From contig JBDHHV010000001.1 in the NCBI GenBank assembly GCA_039589195.1, positions 81,555 to 145,554 on the forward strand: a stretch of 64,000 nucleotides of DNA, in the 5' to 3' direction. Below the pieces are notes generated by a model. That model made no database searches. It was not told the origin of the DNA and saw nothing but the letters and a program-made list of their open reading frames with translations. Source of the stretch: JBDHAC01 sp039589195 (GTDB taxonomy: Bacteria; Gemmatimonadota; Gemmatimonadetes; Palauibacterales; Palauibacteraceae). Shown here piece after piece: positions 1-8,339 of the stretch; positions within the stretch are counted from its first letter, which is position 1; the number at the start of each line of letters is the position of its first letter. Both the position numbers and the translations under genes were made by a program.

Positions 1-222
1 TACCACTGGTGCCGGCTGCCCGAGCCGCACACCGCGGAAACGCTGAACGAACGGCTGTTTCGGGAGGGCGCAGCTGTCTTGAAGGGCACGGATTGCGACA
101 TGTTGAGGCGGGGCGCCGAATCACCCCTCCGCGACTTCTTCCGCTTCTCGTTCGGGCCGCTCGATCCGGAATCGTTCGAATCGGATATCGAGATCCTCAG
201 GCGGGCACTGGCAGGTCGCTGA
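1..222 (+). CDS. PLP-dependent aminotransferase, C-terminal fragment (cut by window edge)
   Basis: The first frame is open from base 1 to a TGA at 220-222 and encodes 73 residues. The segment looks like the small C-terminal domain of a fold-type I class I/II aminotransferase: an aromatic strand (YHWCRLPEP), a helix (TAETLNERLFREGAAVLKG) and the closing strand FFRFSFGPLDPESF followed by a final helix. The catalytic lysine and cofactor sites would lie upstream, outside the window, so the substrate cannot be assigned. It runs convergently towards the glycogen synthase gene, with a gap of about 32 bases. The family call rests on the C-terminal pattern only. Confidence 0.65.
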   Translation, partial: YHWCRLPEPHTAETLNERLFREGAAVLKGTDCDMLRRGAESPLRDFFRFSFGPLDPESFESDIEILRRALAGR

Positions 223-254
223 GCGAGCCGGAAGACGCGCGGCCCGCCACCCGC

Positions 255-1772
255 TCAGGGATGAGGGATGTGAGCGGCCAGGGCGCGCCGATACACATCC
301 AGGTACCGCTGCGCTGAGCTTGCCCACCCGAAGTCGCGACTCATGGCCTCGGCTATGTGCTCCTCCCACGCGTCAGGCTCGCTCCGGTACAGGTTCATCC
401 CTCTCGACATCGCGGTGAACAGGCCATCCGGAGTGTATTCGTCGAACAGAAAACCGGTTACCTGGTCCTCGATGGTGTCGGCGAGCCCGCCCACGCGACG
501 TGCCACCGGGATCGTTCCGTACCGTTGGGCACGCATCTGCGTGAGCCCGCACGGCTCGTACTGCGAGGGCATCATGAGCAGGTCCGCCCCCGCCAGCAGT
601 CGATGCTCCTTTGGCTCCTGAAAGTCGGTGTCGACGATGACGCGGTCGGGGATCGCGGCGGCGATCTCGCGCAGGGCGTGCTCGTACCGCCCATCCCCGG
701 CGCCGAGGAAAACGAACTGTGCCTCCGCTCGGTGCAGGAGATCCTCCCCGAGGATCAGGTCGAGACCCTTCTGCTGGACGAGGCGAGCGGTCATCGCGAA
801 CAACGGCATTCGGGGGTACTCCGGGAGACCGTACGCCCGCTGGAGGGCTTGCTTGCAGCGGACTTTTCCCGAGAGATCGAACTTCGAGTAGTGTGCGGCG
901 ATCTCGGGATCCTTCTCCGGGTCCCACACGTCGAGATCGATGCCGTTTCGGATCCCGACAAATCGGTCCTGGAGTCCGATGAACGAGTGGTGGAGACCGA
1001 AACCCCCAGCCGGGGTCCGAAGCTCGTGCGCGTGGGTCGGGCTGACCGTCGTCGCGTAGTCGCTGAACACGAGCGCGCCCTTGAGCCAGTTCACATGCCC
1101 GTACCACTCCATCCAGCGCCAGTGGAACAGCTGCTGGGGGAGTCCGACCTCGGCCAGCACCCCTGGGTCGAAGTGCCCCTGGTATCCCGCGTTGTGCACC
1201 GAGAGCACCGCGGCCATGCGATCGAACTCGGGCTTGCCCGCGAACTTCGTCCGCAGGTAGACGGGGGCGAGCGCCGTGTGCCAATCGTGGGCGTGTACCA
1301 CCACGGGTACATTCGCGAGCTCTGGCAGCACCTGGAGCGCGGCCAGGTTATAGAAGGCGAACCGCCTCGAGTTGTCCGGATAGTCGCCGTTGTCCCCGTA
1401 GATGCCGTCGCGATCGAAGTAGGCCTCGCTCTCGATGAAGAGAACGCGTGGGTTCTGCGGCGGTCCGGGCGGCTGGTATACCCTCGCCTCCTCGAGTCTG
1501 GAGCCGACCTGCACATAGTAGGGATCGTGTGCGGGCTCCAGGTCGGGATAGGCGTCCCGGACCGAACGGTACAACGGCATGAAGACCGTGACGGGTGTGC
1601 CGTGGGCCGACTGGAAGGTGGCGATGCCACGCACGGCCTCGGCCAGACCCCCGGTGCGGGCGTACGGCCAGTACTCGGCGACGAGATGTACGACCGCCAA
1701 TTCCTCGGCTGGACGAGGCTCCGGGATATGCATGGGTCTCTGTGGCTTGGCGATCGTCCTCATGCTCGGCAT
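255..1772 (-). CDS. glgA: Glycogen (starch) synthase, GT5 family
   Basis: This cytoplasmic glucosyltransferase extends alpha-1,4-glucan from ADP-glucose (or UDP-glucose). The 505-residue product has the GT5 signature YARTGGLAEAV near residue 35; the usual form is KTGGL and here the Lys is Arg. It then has HAHDWHTAL, the GIRNGIDLDVWDP hinge, TARLVQQKGLDL, and the C-terminal nucleotide-sugar motif PSQYEPCGLTQMRAQRYG. Length is normal for GlgA. Two in-frame ATGs (1772 and 1763) are possible; the longer is given. It is divergent from glgB, and the short shared gap must hold both promoters. The K-to-R change in the first glucose-binding motif is a real deviation that could alter donor binding. Confidence 0.93.
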   Translation of the reverse strand: MPSMRTIAKPQRPMHIPEPRPAEELAVVHLVAEYWPYARTGGLAEAVRGIATFQSAHGTPVTVFMPLYRSVRDAYPDLEPAHDPYYVQVGSRLEEARVYQPPGPPQNPRVLFIESEAYFDRDGIYGDNGDYPDNSRRFAFYNLAALQVLPELANVPVVVHAHDWHTALAPVYLRTKFAGKPEFDRMAAVLSVHNAGYQGHFDPGVLAEVGLPQQLFHWRWMEWYGHVNWLKGALVFSDYATTVSPTHAHELRTPAGGFGLHHSFIGLQDRFVGIRNGIDLDVWDPEKDPEIAAHYSKFDLSGKVRCKQALQRAYGLPEYPRMPLFAMTARLVQQKGLDLILGEDLLHRAEAQFVFLGAGDGRYEHALREIAAAIPDRVIVDTDFQEPKEHRLLAGADLLMMPSQYEPCGLTQMRAQRYGTIPVARRVGGLADTIEDQVTGFLFDEYTPDGLFTAMSRGMNLYRSEPDAWEEHIAEAMSRDFGWASSAQRYLDVYRRALAAHIPHP

Positions 1773-1870
1773 ACTACCATGGGCCGCGCGCTCGCGTCCG
1801 GTTCATGTGCCTCGTGGCGCAAGAGATGCGCCGGCTGCCCTTTAACCCCATCTGGCCGAGTGAGGTCCGA

Positions 1871-4351
1871 GTGGCCCGACTCGATCCCGAGTCATTGACC
1901 GCGTTGCTTGCGGGGTTGTGTTCCGACCCTACGGGTGTCCTCGGCGCCTTCCGGCTGGAGCCGCCGGAACGGGAGGAGGCCCCAGAGGACGGTTCTTCGT
2001 GTCCTCCTGCGACCCTCGTGCGCGTCTTCATCCCCCGCGCGCGTTCGGTCACGTTGCTGTGGACTCCGGCCGATGCCGGCGTCGACCACGAGTCCGCCGA
2101 TGCCCGAAGGGCCCGGCCGCCTCGGAACGCACCGGAATCGAGACAGGGGGACCGGACTCCCGCAAAGCGCGCGAAGGCGAAGGAAAGCGCGAGGCGCATG
2201 GAGCGCGTTCACCCGGAGGGCGTCTTCGAAATCGAGCTGGGGGAGACGCCTCCCGGGAGCTACCGCATGGGGGTGAGTTGGGATGGCGGTGGAGAGAGCG
2301 AGATGGATGACCCCTACCGGTTTCTGCCTTCGCTCGAGCCGGACCAGTTGGCCGCGTTCGGGAGAGGCGAGGAGTCTCGGCTTTACCATCTCCTCGGGGC
2401 ACATCCGGAGACGCGTCAAGAGGTGCGCGGCACTCGTTTCAGGGTGTGGGCGCCGGCCGCCCGCGCGGTGAACCTCATGGGGTCGTTCAACGGGTGGGAA
2501 GCGCGGACGCACCCGATGTACCCCGTCGTGGGAAGCGGGGTGTGGGAGTTGTTCGTGCCCGGAGTCGAGGGAGGGACCCAGTACAAGTACCAGATTCGGC
2601 CGACGGCGGCGGTCACCCGGTCGATCGCCGAGGAAGAGACGGCTCGCGTCAGGCGATCAGCTGCCGGTGAGGGCCGGACGCTTCGATCGAAGCGAACCCC
2701 GGCCGCGAAGACGGAGGAAAGACGACCGCTGTCCTTGGAAAAGGCGGACCCGTTCGGATTCGATCACGAGGTCCGGCCGCGCTCCGCGTCCGTGGTGCGC
2801 GATCCCGACAGTCACTCGTGGACCGATGGGGGTTGGCTCGAGCAGCGGGCCAGCGAGACGGTGAGCCACGCTCCGGTCTCGATCTACGAGGTACACCTCG
2901 GATCCTGGCGTCGACGAGAGGACGGCGAGTGGCCCGGTTATCGGGATCTGGCCGAGGACCTCCTCCCGTACGTGAAGGAGCTGGGCTTCACGCACCTGGA
3001 GCTTCTCCCGATCACCGAACACCCGCACGACCCGAGCTGGGGGTATCAGGCGCTCGGTTATTTCGCCCCCACGTCGAGATACGGCTCCCCCAAAGACTTC
3101 AAGGCGTTCGTGGACGCCGCCCACGGACTCGGGCTGGGGGTGATCCTGGATTGGGTACCGGCCCACTTTCCACTCGACGCGCATGGACTCAGCCGCTTCG
3201 ATGGGACGCATCTGTACGAACATCCGGACCCGATGCGGGGGATCCACCCGGATTGGGGGACGGCGATCTTCGATTACGGTAAGCCGGAGGTCGTGTCGTT
3301 CCTCATTTCGAGCGCCCGCTTCTGGCTCGAGGAGTACCACCTGGACGGGCTTCGCGTAGACGCCGTCGCATCCATGCTCTATCTGGACTACTCGCGCGCG
3401 GATGGGGAGTGGCTGCCGAACGAGCTGGGCGGACGTGAGAACCTGGAAGCGGTGGCGTTTCTTCGCCGTCTGACCGATACGGTTCACGACGCGTTCCCGG
3501 ACGCGCTGTTGTTCGCAGAGGAGAGCACGGCGTGGCCGCGCGTCTCGGGGCCGACGGGGGAGGGAGGTCTCGGATTCGACCTGAAGTGGAACATGGGGTG
3601 GATGAACGACACCCTGAGCTACTTCGAGGCGGATCCGTTCGCCCGCCACGCCGCGCACGGGAAGCTCACGTTCTCGATCCACTACGCCCACAACGAGCAG
3701 TATCTGCTTCCGCTGTCACACGACGAAGTGGTTCACCTGAAGCACTCGCTCCTCTCGAAGATGCCCGGGGGGTACGAAGAGAAGTTCGCCAATCTGCGGG
3801 CTCTGTTCGCGTACATGTGGGCGCACCCCGGCAAGAAGCTCCTCTTCATGGGTGGCGAGTTGGGTGAGTGGTCCGAGTGGGACGAGAACGGGGAGCTGGA
3901 CTGGAGCCTGCTGAACTTCCCGCAACACCGTGGCATGCGGCGCTTCGTGGGGGCTCTGAACCGGCTGTACACGGAGGAGCCCGCGCTGCATGCGTTGGAC
4001 TTCCTGCCCGACGGATTCGAGTGGATAGAGGTGCACGATGACGCCCGGAGCGTCATCGCCTTCCTGCGCTGGAGCCTGGAGTGGGAGGACTTCGTGCTGG
4101 TGGTGGCGAACTTCTCGGGTACGCGGTGGCGTGATTACCGGCTGGGGGCTCCGTCGCCGGGTGAATACGTGGCGATACTCGATAGCGAATCCCCGGAGTT
4201 CCTCGGACGCTCGGACCCCGCAGGCGTGCTGCGATTCATTGCTCGAGACGAGGAGTGGCACGGGCGCTCGGCCTCGCTGACGCTGGATCTCGCCCCGCTC
4301 TCGTGCCTGTACCTGAAGCGCGCGAGTGACTCCGACCACTCCGTGCCGTAG
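1871..4351 (+). CDS. glgB: 1,4-alpha-glucan branching enzyme, GH13
   Basis: It cuts alpha-1,4-glucan and re-attaches the chain as an alpha-1,6 branch. The order is an N1 domain (RLDPESLTALLAG), a second E-set/CBM48 domain (RFRVWAPAARAVNLMGSFNGW), a GH13 barrel and an all-beta C domain. GH13 residues are visible: the nucleophile Asp in GLRVDAVASML, the acid Glu in FAEESTAWP and the His-Asp pair in LPLSHDEVVH. The GTG at 1871 is preferred because GAGG lies 5 nt before it and the protein then begins exactly at the N1 domain; ATGs at 1805 and 1826 are alternatives. A basic, low-complexity insert of about 45 residues (2630-2740) splits the CBM48 end from the barrel, and another charged insert (about 2090-2210) lies in N1. 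Confidence 0.92.
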   Translation: MARLDPESLTALLAGLCSDPTGVLGAFRLEPPEREEAPEDGSSCPPATLVRVFIPRARSVTLLWTPADAGVDHESADARRARPPRNAPESRQGDRTPAKRAKAKESARRMERVHPEGVFEIELGETPPGSYRMGVSWDGGGESEMDDPYRFLPSLEPDQLAAFGRGEESRLYHLLGAHPETRQEVRGTRFRVWAPAARAVNLMGSFNGWEARTHPMYPVVGSGVWELFVPGVEGGTQYKYQIRPTAAVTRSIAEEETARVRRSAAGEGRTLRSKRTPAAKTEERRPLSLEKADPFGFDHEVRPRSASVVRDPDSHSWTDGGWLEQRASETVSHAPVSIYEVHLGSWRRREDGEWPGYRDLAEDLLPYVKELGFTHLELLPITEHPHDPSWGYQALGYFAPTSRYGSPKDFKAFVDAAHGLGLGVILDWVPAHFPLDAHGLSRFDGTHLYEHPDPMRGIHPDWGTAIFDYGKPEVVSFLISSARFWLEEYHLDGLRVDAVASMLYLDYSRADGEWLPNELGGRENLEAVAFLRRLTDTVHDAFPDALLFAEESTAWPRVSGPTGEGGLGFDLKWNMGWMNDTLSYFEADPFARHAAHGKLTFSIHYAHNEQYLLPLSHDEVVHLKHSLLSKMPGGYEEKFANLRALFAYMWAHPGKKLLFMGGELGEWSEWDENGELDWSLLNFPQHRGMRRFVGALNRLYTEEPALHALDFLPDGFEWIEVHDDARSVIAFLRWSLEWEDFVLVVANFSGTRWRDYRLGAPSPGEYVAILDSESPEFLGRSDPAGVLRFIARDEEWHGRSASLTLDLAPLSCLYLKRASDSDHSVP

Positions 4352-4375
4352 CGGGCCCACACTTCGGTAGCAGGG

Positions 4376-5593
4376 CTATGCGGCGTACAGCTGGAGTCGT
4401 GTCGAAAACAGATCGGCGATCTCGGTGAGCGTCTGGAGGTCGGGGTGCCGGAGAAAGACCATCCCGTCGGAGATGAGGGTGGCCTGCCAGTTCCTACGGG
4501 GCGCGCCGACGGGCAACAAGTCCAACTCGCACACATGAGAGCCGTATTCCTGCATGAGTGGTGCGAGCCCCTCGATCCGCCGGATGCGACCTCGCCCCTG
4601 CGCCCGCTTCACGACCCAGCACGCGTTGTACTTTCGCTCGACGGGTTGCGACCAGCGCTTGTGCACGACGGCCTCGGCCCAACCCTGATACGTGTCCAGG
4701 TCGGAGGCGTAGTTGATCAGGTCCACGGTTCGGACGCCCGGTGGCCGGGCCGCGATCTCGCCGAAGACGGCCTCGCCGTCGGGCTTCCTGTACCACTCCA
4801 TGTGCGTGTAACCGGTTCGGAAGCCCAACGCCTGCAAGACGGCGAACCCCATCTCGCGGCCGGAGCGGAGGTCTTCCGCTTCGACGTCGCGTAACGCGAA
4901 CGTCTGTGGGCTGATCCACTCGTTCTCCTTGGCGATCAGCGCCCGGGGGTCGTATCGGCAGATGTTGTGGTGCTGCACGTGCCCGTCGATGCATATCGTA
5001 TCGAACGTCATGTCGTCGCCCTCGACGAACTCCTCGACGCTCACTTGAGGAACATGGCGTAGGGCCGGGAGGACGCTCTCGAGCTCAACCTCGGAGTCGA
5101 TCCGATACGTGTCGGCAGATCCGGCGCCGGCGATCGGCTTCACGATCAGAGGGAAACCGATTCGCTCGGCTTCGGCGCGGCACTCGGCGACTGTCGTCGC
5201 GCGGGCATGATGGGGAGTGCGAATGCCTGCCGCGTCCAGGACCTGCTTCATGATCTCCTTGTCCCGGAAGGGGATGGTCTCCGCCACGGTCATCCCGGGC
5301 AGACCCATCATCTCGCGCATTCGCCCCGCCAGGATCATGTAGGGCTCCCACAGGCACTCGACTCGATCGATCGGACGGTGCCTCGCGTACTCCCTGACCT
5401 GAGCGAGGATGGCTTCCTCGTCCACGAGGGATCGGACCTGGATGTGGTCGGCGAGGCTGGTGCGCGCCGCCTCAGGCAGGGTCGCGGCCGGCTGATCTCC
5501 GAGCCCGACCACTTCCGCACCGACCTCGGCGAGGCCGCGGGTGAAATACTGCATCTCCGCCGGATAGCCGGGTGAGACCATGAGGATGTTCAT
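4376..5593 (-). CDS. ATP-grasp ligase, paralogue A of the glycogen-linked cluster
   Basis: The 405-residue protein has a Rossmann-like pre-ATP-grasp domain (MNILMVSPGYPAEMQYFTRG) and then a complete ATP-grasp fold. The nucleotide lysine lies in FPLIVKPIAGAGSADTYR. The grip segment is VEEFVEGDDMTFDTI, and the metal-binding strand is THMEWYRKPDGEAVFGEIAA, followed by RPPGVR. ATP-grasp enzymes join a carboxylate, through an acyl phosphate, to an amine or thiol; the substrate is unknown here. The ATG at 5593 is chosen because the homologous core begins at MNIL and a purine-rich AGGGAG lies upstream. It is the second gene of a leftward pair with paralogue B and converges on glgB. The THMEW...EI..RPPG block is shared with paralogues B and C. 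Confidence 0.85.
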   Translation of the reverse strand: MNILMVSPGYPAEMQYFTRGLAEVGAEVVGLGDQPAATLPEAARTSLADHIQVRSLVDEEAILAQVREYARHRPIDRVECLWEPYMILAGRMREMMGLPGMTVAETIPFRDKEIMKQVLDAAGIRTPHHARATTVAECRAEAERIGFPLIVKPIAGAGSADTYRIDSEVELESVLPALRHVPQVSVEEFVEGDDMTFDTICIDGHVQHHNICRYDPRALIAKENEWISPQTFALRDVEAEDLRSGREMGFAVLQALGFRTGYTHMEWYRKPDGEAVFGEIAARPPGVRTVDLINYASDLDTYQGWAEAVVHKRWSQPVERKYNACWVVKRAQGRGRIRRIEGLAPLMQEYGSHVCELDLLPVGAPRRNWQATLISDGMVFLRHPDLQTLTEIADLFSTRLQLYAA

Positions 5594-5654
5594 CACGTGT
5601 GGCTCTGCTCCCTGTATGTTGTCACATATGGCGCGGTGTGCATGCCCTCGGGCT

Positions 5655-6875
5655 CTACTCCAGCTCGATGCGTACCCCGGTGACGATGCGTCGGAGCGCT
5701 TCCTCGACGACGCGAGTCTCCGCGTGCCGGACGATGATGTATCCCTCGCCCTCGTAGGTGCCCGACGGAGGCTGCCCCGGGCGAGGCAGCTTCGCCTCGA
5801 CCACGAGCGGGCCGAGCTCCCGGCGCAGTTCCTCCACGCCGTGGACTCGCGCCACCGGCCCCCGTCCCTGACCCCGTAGATAGGCGGCTCCAGCCGCATA
5901 CGGTCGCGGGCGTGGCTCGAACTCCTCCCGGATCATCAAACGTGCCCAGGCCGCGTACAGGTCGAAGTCATGCGCCCACGAGATGAGAGTCGTGAACTGC
6001 GCGCCAGGCGGGCGCGCGCCGACCTCCGAGATCGCGACCGAGCCGTCCGCCCGAAGAAACCACTCCATGTGGCTCAGACCCGTGTCCATCCCGAGCGCGG
6101 AGAGAGCGTCGCCCGCCACGCGCCGGATCTCCTCATAGCGCGGCGAGTCGACTTCTCGTGGCAGCAGCACGCACCACTGGATCCAGGGCTCGCGCAGAAC
6201 CTCCAGTGGGGAGGGTGCATAGTGGTTGATGGAGTGCCACACGATCTGTCCTCCGACGCTGATGCTGTCGAAGGAATGTTCCTCCCCGGTCACGAACTCC
6301 TCAACGAGCGTGGGTCGCTCGGCCGTCGGGCGGTGCGTGGCGAGGCTCACTCGGAGCTGTTCCATCGTTTCGACCCGGAACGTCCCGCGGGCACCCGAGC
6401 CGGCCGGTGGCTTGACCACCAAGGGGAAACCGACCTGCCGCGCGAAAGCTTCCGCATCCTCCGGAGACGCGGCCAACGTATGTCGGGCACACGGAAGTCC
6501 GGCGCTTCGCAGCACGTCCTTCATCCGGGACTTGTCCCGAAAGTTGCGCCCGGTCTCGGCGCCCATCCCCGGGATACCGAGGCGATCGCGTAATTCGCCG
6601 AGGGGCACCTGAAGCTCCTCCAGCGCCCCGAGCAGGCGGTCCACCGAACCGAGCTCTCCCCGCATACGCAGGAGAGCCTCATGGATCGCATCTGGATCGA
6701 CGGCATCCCGAACCTGCGCGTGGCTCACCAACAGCCGGCGGAGCTCGGCCGGGAGCTTCTCCGCCGGATCCTGACTGATCAGGCCCAGCCGAGCGCCCGG
6801 TGTCGACGCGGCCGCGCTCACGAAGCGTAGCGTGGTGGGCAGGAAGAAGGGTGCGACGAAGACGACGTTCGGCAT
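5655..6875 (-). CDS. ATP-grasp ligase, paralogue B of the glycogen-linked cluster
   Basis: This 406-residue ATP-grasp protein is homologous along its whole length to the genes at 4376 and 7062. The ATP-binding lysine is in FPLVVKPPAGSGARGTFR, the grip strand is VEEFVTGEEHSFDSI, and the metal/ATP strand is SHMEWFLRADGSVAISEVGA followed by RPPGAQ. The N-terminal pre-ATP-grasp domain (MPNVVFVAPFFLPTTLRFV) is more diverged than in A and C, suggesting a different carboxylate partner. The start at 6875 begins the conserved core. It is read leftward and divergently from paralogue C; the 186-bp gap between them is the control region of the cluster. Function beyond ATP-dependent ligation is inference. 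Confidence 0.85.
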   Translation of the reverse strand: MPNVVFVAPFFLPTTLRFVSAAASTPGARLGLISQDPAEKLPAELRRLLVSHAQVRDAVDPDAIHEALLRMRGELGSVDRLLGALEELQVPLGELRDRLGIPGMGAETGRNFRDKSRMKDVLRSAGLPCARHTLAASPEDAEAFARQVGFPLVVKPPAGSGARGTFRVETMEQLRVSLATHRPTAERPTLVEEFVTGEEHSFDSISVGGQIVWHSINHYAPSPLEVLREPWIQWCVLLPREVDSPRYEEIRRVAGDALSALGMDTGLSHMEWFLRADGSVAISEVGARPPGAQFTTLISWAHDFDLYAAWARLMIREEFEPRPRPYAAGAAYLRGQGRGPVARVHGVEELRRELGPLVVEAKLPRPGQPPSGTYEGEGYIIVRHAETRVVEEALRRIVTGVRIELE

Positions 6876-7004
6876 GGCCTCGGGGATCGGTTCTTGCGCC
6901 CACGTGAATCTGGCACCCGCGGAACAGGTACGTGGAACCTGCGGGCGCGGGCATCGCCATGGTGCACCGGTTCGGCGACGTCGTGCCGACGCCACACGGC
7001 GGCC

Positions 7005-7033
7005 CTGGCATTCGAGCACGCCCACGCTACAAT
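7005..7033 (+). promoter_or_regulatory. Sigma-70 promoter of the rightward ligase operon
   Basis: A CTGGCA -35 box (7005-7010) and a TACAAT -10 box (7028-7033) are separated by exactly 17 bp. The predicted transcription start, near 7040, lies about 20 nt before the GTG start at 7062. An in-frame ATG at 7032 overlaps the -10 box and so is unlikely to be translated. Confidence 0.6.
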
Positions 7034-7061
7034 GGACAGCCCCGAAAATGAAGGAGGCGAC

Positions 7062-8339
7062 GTGGCGGTCCCGCTGCGGAGGCGACCGACCCACGGCGCA
7101 GAGGTGTTGAAAGCGATGCATGTTGTCTTCATAGAGCCGCGGTTCCCCGATAACCAGAAGGACTTCGTCCGCGGGCTGCGTGAGGTCGGCGCGGAGGTGT
7201 CGGCGATCGGCGAGGCTCCGGTAAGCGCGCTCGGCGAGGAGCTGCGCGGGTGGCTGACGCATTACGAACAGGTCCACTCGGTGTGCGACGAGGACGACCT
7301 GATGCGGGTCGTGCGTTGGATCCAGGACCGGAAGTGGGTGGACCGGTTGGAGGCCACCGTCGAGGCCCACATTCTCCCGACCGCTCGGGTACGTAAGGCG
7401 TGCGGAATTCCGGGAACTTCCGTGCGTACGGCGTACCTCTGCCGCGACAAGCCGGCTATGAAGGAGGTGTTGAGAGAGGCGGGGATCTCGTGCGCTCAGT
7501 CGCTCGGAAGTGGCTCGGTCGAGGAGGTACGGGCATTCGCGAGCGAGGTAGGTTATCCGCTCGTCGTGAAGCCGCGCGCCGGAGCGGGGGCGTCAGGCAC
7601 GTACCGCGTCGATGACGATGATCAGCTCCGCGGCGTCCTGTCGCAGGTCGGTGTGGGGAGCGGGGCGGACGTCGCCGTCGAGGAGTTCATCGAAGGACAC
7701 GAGGCGTTCTACGACACGGTGTCGATTGGTGGCCGGGTCGTGCACGACTTCATTACGCACTACTACCCGAACGTCCTCGAGGCGATGAGAACGCGCTGGA
7801 TCTCACCGCAGTTCATCGCCACCAACAGGATCGACAGTGCGGAGGCGTACGGCGCGGTGCGCGAGATGGGGTGGAGGGTGATCGAAGCGCTCGGGGTCGA
7901 GACGTCCGCGACTCACATGGAGTGGTTCTTCGGTGAGAAGGGCCTGAAGTTCTCCGAGATCGGGTGTCGTCCCCCGGGCGTGAAGGCCTGGGACCTGTAC
8001 TGTGCGGCTAACGACATCGACCTGTACCGCGAGTGGGCGATGGCGGTCACACACGGTCGTCCCGATCAGAGGCCGTCGCGGCGCTTCTCAGCGGGGATCA
8101 TCACGCTTCGCCCGGATCGGGACGGACGTATTACGCGGTACGAGGGGCTGGACCAGATCGAGCAGCGCTTCGGCGAGTGGATCATCGATATGCACGTGCC
8201 TCCGCCAGGTACTCCGACACAGCCGGTGGAGGCCGGATACATGGCTAATGCATGGATCCGAATGCGGCACCCGGACTACGACGCCCTGAGGGCCATGCTC
8301 GATTCGGTCGGCGAGACCGTGCAGGTGCGGGCCGAGTGA
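7062..8339 (+). CDS. ATP-grasp ligase, paralogue C of the glycogen-linked cluster
   Basis: This is the third paralogous ATP-grasp ligase, 425 residues. The core starts at MHVVFIEPRFPDNQKDFVRG (ATG 7116). A near-perfect AAGGAGG at 7051-7057 sits 4 nt before an in-frame GTG at 7062, which decides the start; the product therefore has an 18-residue basic leader not present in paralogue A. Key blocks are YPLVVKPRAGAGASGTYR, VEEFIEGHEAFYDTVSI, THMEWFFGEKGLKFSEIGCR and RPPGVKAWDLY. It is the first gene of a four-gene unit: its TGA overlaps the GTG of the peptidase-like gene as GTGA. It most resembles paralogue A (shared FTRG/FVRG-LREVGAEV start), pointing to a tandem or inverted duplication. Confidence 0.87.
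   Translation: MAVPLRRRPTHGAEVLKAMHVVFIEPRFPDNQKDFVRGLREVGAEVSAIGEAPVSALGEELRGWLTHYEQVHSVCDEDDLMRVVRWIQDRKWVDRLEATVEAHILPTARVRKACGIPGTSVRTAYLCRDKPAMKEVLREAGISCAQSLGSGSVEEVRAFASEVGYPLVVKPRAGAGASGTYRVDDDDQLRGVLSQVGVGSGADVAVEEFIEGHEAFYDTVSIGGRVVHDFITHYYPNVLEAMRTRWISPQFIATNRIDSAEAYGAVREMGWRVIEALGVETSATHMEWFFGEKGLKFSEIGCRPPGVKAWDLYCAANDIDLYREWAMAVTHGRPDQRPSRRFSAGIITLRPDRDGRITRYEGLDQIEQRFGEWIIDMHVPPPGTPTQPVEAGYMANAWIRMRHPDYDALRAMLDSVGETVQVRAE

Noticed and set aside
1595..1870. N-terminal extension of glgB by about 92 codons
   Set aside because: The extension overlaps glgA antisense, has no homology to the branching enzyme N1 domain, and a GTG with an SD lies exactly at the domain start.
357..1898. 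513-codon open frame antisense to glgA
   Set aside because: It has no recognisable domain and lies wholly against a well-conserved GT5 gene; long antisense frames are common in GC-rich DNA.
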